10,339 bases of DNA, from NCBI GenBank assembly GCA_943369575.1, contig CALRNP020000205.1, positions 1 through 10,339 of the forward strand, read 5' to 3'. The position numbers and the translations under genes were made by a program. Below the pieces are notes generated by a model. It did no database searches, was not told where the DNA came from, and saw only the letters and a program-made list of their open reading frames with translations. Each line of letters opens with the position of its first letter. Positions within the stretch are counted from its first letter, which is position 1. The DNA comes from Azorhizobium sp943369575 (GTDB lineage Bacteria > Pseudomonadota > Alphaproteobacteria > Rhizobiales > Xanthobacteraceae). This document shows, one piece after another, positions 7,912 to 10,339 of the stretch.

Positions 7912-8825
7912 CCGACATCGCTCCTTCCGCCGCCGCCGGCGCGGCCTTCGATGCGCCCCTGCTGCGGCGCTCCGCGAGCATGGCGCTGCTGCGCCGGGGC
8001 CTGCGCCACGGCGGCCTGATGGCCGGCAGCATCATCCTGCTGGTCATCGTCGGCCTGGCGCTCGCCGCCCCGCTGGTGGCCCCGCACGATCCTTATGCGC
8101 AGGATTTGTCCCGCCGCATGATCCCGCCGGTGTGGCAGGCCAAGGGCAATTGGGATTTCCTGCTGGGCACCGACAAGCTCGGCCGCGACTATCTCAGCCG
8201 CCTGCTCTATGGCGCCCGCATCTCCTTGCTGATCGGCGCCGTCACCGTACTCATTTCCGGCACCATCGGCACCACGCTCGGCGTATGCGCCGGCTATTTC
8301 GGCGGCCGGGTGGATGCGGTGCTGAGCTATGTGGTCACCACCCGCCTGGCGCTGCCGGTGGTGCTGGTGGCGCTGGCGTCCGCCGCTCTGGTGGGCTCCT
8401 CGCTTCAGGGCGTCATCATCGTGCTGGGCCTGCTGCTGTGGGACCGCTTCGCGGTGGTCACCCGCTCGGCCACCCAGCAGATCGTCGGCAGCGACTATAT
8501 CGCCGCCGCCAAGGCCATCGGCTGCTCGACGCCGCGCCTCATCCTCTCCGAGGTGCTGCCCAATATCCTCAACCCGCTGATCGTGGTGGCGACGCTGGAA
8601 ATGGCCCACGCCATCCTGCTGGAAGCCGCCCTCTCCTTCCTCGGCCTCGGCGTGCAGCCGCCGCTGCCGTCCTGGGGGCTGATGATCGCGGAAGGCAAGC
8701 AATACATGTTCTTCAGCCCCTGGGTGATCGCCATTCCCGCCGTGGCTTTGGTGTTCCTGGTGCTGGCCATCAACCTCGTCGGCGACGGGCTGCGCGACGT
8801 CACCGCGCCCGAAAACAGGAACTGA
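7908..8825 (+). CDS. ABC transporter permease, DppC/OppC-like
   Basis: This is the second channel subunit, 305 residues. It starts in the ATGA overlap with the preceding permease. A long cytoplasmic N-terminus (about 1-36) precedes the first membrane helix (38-57), followed by the family mark LAPLVAPHDPYAQDL-like segment (53-67) and GTDKLGRD (87-94), diagnostic of DppC/OppC proteins. More hydrophobic segments lie at about 105-128, 146-176, 222-246 and 272-292. The EAA loop is at about 191-223 (SDYIAAAKAIGC...VLPNILNP), followed by SFLGLGVQPPLPSWG (243-257), also typical. It pairs with the DppB-like subunit to form a heterodimeric channel. Its stop codon is 3 nt before the next gene. Confidence 0.94.
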   Translation: MTDIAPSAAAGAAFDAPLLRRSASMALLRRGLRHGGLMAGSIILLVIVGLALAAPLVAPHDPYAQDLSRRMIPPVWQAKGNWDFLLGTDKLGRDYLSRLLYGARISLLIGAVTVLISGTIGTTLGVCAGYFGGRVDAVLSYVVTTRLALPVVLVALASAALVGSSLQGVIIVLGLLLWDRFAVVTRSATQQIVGSDYIAAAKAIGCSTPRLILSEVLPNILNPLIVVATLEMAHAILLEAALSFLGLGVQPPLPSWGLMIAEGKQYMFFSPWVIAIPAVALVFLVLAINLVGDGLRDVTAPENRN

Positions 8826-8828
8826 ACC

Positions 8829-9809
8829 ATGGCCTTGCTGGACGTTCAGGACCTCGTTATCGATATCCCCACCGAGAGCGGCGTGCTGCATGCGGTGAGC
8901 GGCCTGTCCTTCTCGCTGGAGCGCGGGGAGACGCTGGCCATCGTCGGCGAGAGCGGCTCGGGCAAGTCGCTCACCTCGCTGGCGCTGATGAATTTGCTAC
9001 CGCGCCGCGCCCAGCGTCGCGCCAGCCGCATCGCCTTCGACGGCATCGACCTTCAGACCATCTCCACCGGCGGCATGCGCAAGCTGCGCGGCAACCGCAT
9101 GGCGATGATCTTCCAGGAGCCGATGACCTCGCTCAATCCCGCCTACACCATCGGCAACCAGCTGATGGAGGCGCTGACCTGCCATCGCAACGTCAGCCAG
9201 AAGGAGGCCCGCGACCGGGCGATCCATCTGCTGGAAAAGGTGGGCATCACCGCCGCCGACCGGCGCCTGACGCAATATCCCCATCAGCTCTCGGGCGGCC
9301 TGCGCCAGCGGGTGATGATCGCCATGGCGCTGATGTGCGGGCCGGACCTCATCATCGCCGACGAGCCCACCACCGCCCTCGACGTCACCATCCAGGCGCA
9401 GATCCTGCACCTGCTGGCCGATCTCCAGAAGGAGTTCGGCATGGCGGTGATCCTCGTCACCCACGATCTGGGCGTGGTGGCGCGGGTCGCCGACAAGGTG
9501 GGCGTCATGTATGCCGGCCGCCTGGTGGAAAGCGGCACCGCCCGCGCGGTGTTCAAGCATCCGCGCCATCCCTACACCCGTGGCCTGCTGGATTGCATTC
9601 CGGTGCCGGGGCGCACCGTGCCGGGGATGCCGCTGGGGGCCATTCGCGGCCAGGTGCCCAATCTCATCGGCAAGCTGGAGGGCTGCGCCTTCCGCAACCG
9701 CTGCGATTTCGCGGCGGATGAATGCGCCCGCACCATCCCCATAGCCCGTCCCGATCCGGACCATGAGGTCCGCTGCGTGCGCCAGCCGGCGCTGGAGGCC
9801 TCGGCATGA
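8829..9809 (+). CDS. ABC transporter ATP-binding protein, DppD/OppD-like
   Basis: This 326-residue ATPase subunit energises import on the cytoplasmic side. AGGA (8817-8820) precedes the ATG at 8-nt spacing. All nucleotide-binding elements are present: Walker A GESGSGKS (40-47), Q-loop Gln96 in IFQEP, signature LSGGLRQR (154-161), Walker B ending in Asp178-Glu179, and switch His212. The C-terminal oligopeptide-transporter domain has HPRHPYTRGLL (245-255) and four cysteines (286, 292, 299, 316) spaced C-x5-C-x6-C-x16-C. That pattern is linked to a [4Fe-4S] cluster in structurally studied DppD/OppD proteins; here the cluster is inferred. The stop overlaps the start of the second ATPase gene (ATGA, 9806-9809), giving the usual DppD-DppF pair. 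Confidence 0.95.
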   Translation: MALLDVQDLVIDIPTESGVLHAVSGLSFSLERGETLAIVGESGSGKSLTSLALMNLLPRRAQRRASRIAFDGIDLQTISTGGMRKLRGNRMAMIFQEPMTSLNPAYTIGNQLMEALTCHRNVSQKEARDRAIHLLEKVGITAADRRLTQYPHQLSGGLRQRVMIAMALMCGPDLIIADEPTTALDVTIQAQILHLLADLQKEFGMAVILVTHDLGVVARVADKVGVMYAGRLVESGTARAVFKHPRHPYTRGLLDCIPVPGRTVPGMPLGAIRGQVPNLIGKLEGCAFRNRCDFAADECARTIPIARPDPDHEVRCVRQPALEASA

Positions 9810-10339
9810 GCGACATCGTTCTTGAACTGCGGAACGTCACCCGCACCTTCGCCATCTCGCAGGGCATGTTCCGCCAGCGCGCCACCTTGTCCGCCGTGGC
9901 CGGTGTCTCGCTGCAGGTGCAGCGGGGGGAGGTCTATGCGCTGGTGGGGGAAAGCGGCTCCGGCAAGTCGACGCTGGCCAAGATGCTGCTGGGCCTGCTG
10001 CCGCCCTCCAGCGGCGAGATCCTGATCGACGGCACCCCGATCGCCGCCACCGACCGCATCGAAGTGGCCCGGCGCATCCAGCCGATCTTCCAGGACCCCT
10101 ATTCCTCGCTCAATCCGCGCAAGTCCATCTCCCAGCTCATCGCGCTGCCGCTGGTGGTGCACGGCATCGGCTCGCCGGCCGAACGCCAGAAGAAGGTAGA
10201 GGAGATGCTGGACGTGGTGGGTCTGCCTCGCCGCCTGCTGGATGCCTCCCCCAGCCAGCTCTCCGGCGGCCAGCGCCAGCGGGTGGCTATTGCGCGTGCG
10301 CTCATCATGCGGCCCGAGGTGGTGATCTGCGACGAGCCC
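9806..10339 (+). CDS. ABC transporter ATP-binding protein, DppF/OppF-like (3' end outside window)
   Basis: This is the second ATPase subunit, partner of the preceding one. It starts at the ATG of the ATGA overlap and runs open to the window edge, giving 178 visible codons; a full member of the family has roughly 320-350. The N-terminus MSDIVLELRNVTRTFAI is followed by an FRQR insertion typical of DppF/OppF. Walker A GESGSGKST is at 48-56, Q-loop Gln96 in IFQDP with YSSLNPR (99-105) as in OppF, signature LSGGQRQR (152-159), and the sequence stops within Walker B (Asp176-Glu177-Pro178). The C-terminal oligopeptide domain is outside the window, as is any later gene of the operon. Confidence 0.94.
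   Translation, partial: MSDIVLELRNVTRTFAISQGMFRQRATLSAVAGVSLQVQRGEVYALVGESGSGKSTLAKMLLGLLPPSSGEILIDGTPIAATDRIEVARRIQPIFQDPYSSLNPRKSISQLIALPLVVHGIGSPAERQKKVEEMLDVVGLPRRLLDASPSQLSGGQRQRVAIARALIMRPEVVICDEP

Noticed and set aside
7842..8891. Open frame of 349 codons on the minus strand
   Set aside because: It is antisense to the second permease, His/Gln/Gly-rich with no domain, while the sense frame has diagnostic permease motifs.
8132..9721. Open frame of 529 codons on the plus strand in another frame
   Set aside because: It spans the end of one permease gene and most of an ATPase gene, both with full motifs in their own frames. Its translation is rich in Arg, Gly and His with no domain.

Overview
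This window looks like chromosomal DNA from a GC-rich alphaproteobacterium, most likely of the order Hyphomicrobiales. The evidence is strong GC bias at third codon positions, the style of the proteins, and a LysR-controlled peptide-type ABC operon. A family such as Xanthobacteraceae is only a guess. There are eight genes. One is cut at each edge, and nothing suggests mobile DNA, CRISPR, tRNA or rRNA.

Layout. (1) Positions 2-2446 hold a two-gene operon on the plus strand: the C-terminal part of a DUF1800 protein, then a DUF1501 protein with a twin-arginine signal peptide. These two families often occur as a pair and are still poorly understood. (2) Positions 2447-2809 contain no convincing gene. 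This stretch holds a possible terminator, an AT-rich promoter-like island, and a GC-rich leader in which several hairpins exclude one another. (3) Positions 2810-4078 encode an E. coli-type D-3-phosphoglycerate dehydrogenase (SerA), the first enzyme of serine synthesis. It ends in a strong hairpin that lies between it and the next, convergent gene. (4) Positions 4175-5140 (minus) encode a LysR-type regulator, divergent from (5). (5) Positions 5291-10339 and beyond hold a peptide/nickel-type (Dpp/Opp) ABC import operon: binding protein, two permeases, and two ATPases, the second cut by the window end.

How the parts work together. The periplasmic binding protein would deliver a peptide or similar small solute to the two-permease channel, and the two ATPases would power uptake. 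The permease and ATPase genes are joined by ATGA overlaps or a 3-nt gap. A 173-nt gap with strong hairpins separates the binding-protein gene from them, which suits higher expression of the binding protein. The regulator gene reads away from the operon across a 150-nt gap. That gap contains a perfect 17-bp dyad with the LysR T-N11-A pattern and a good promoter for the regulator itself.

I found no clearly new system. The most interesting points are the serA leader, the Gln in place of the serine-binding His in the SerA regulatory domain, and the operator layout between the regulator and the transporter.
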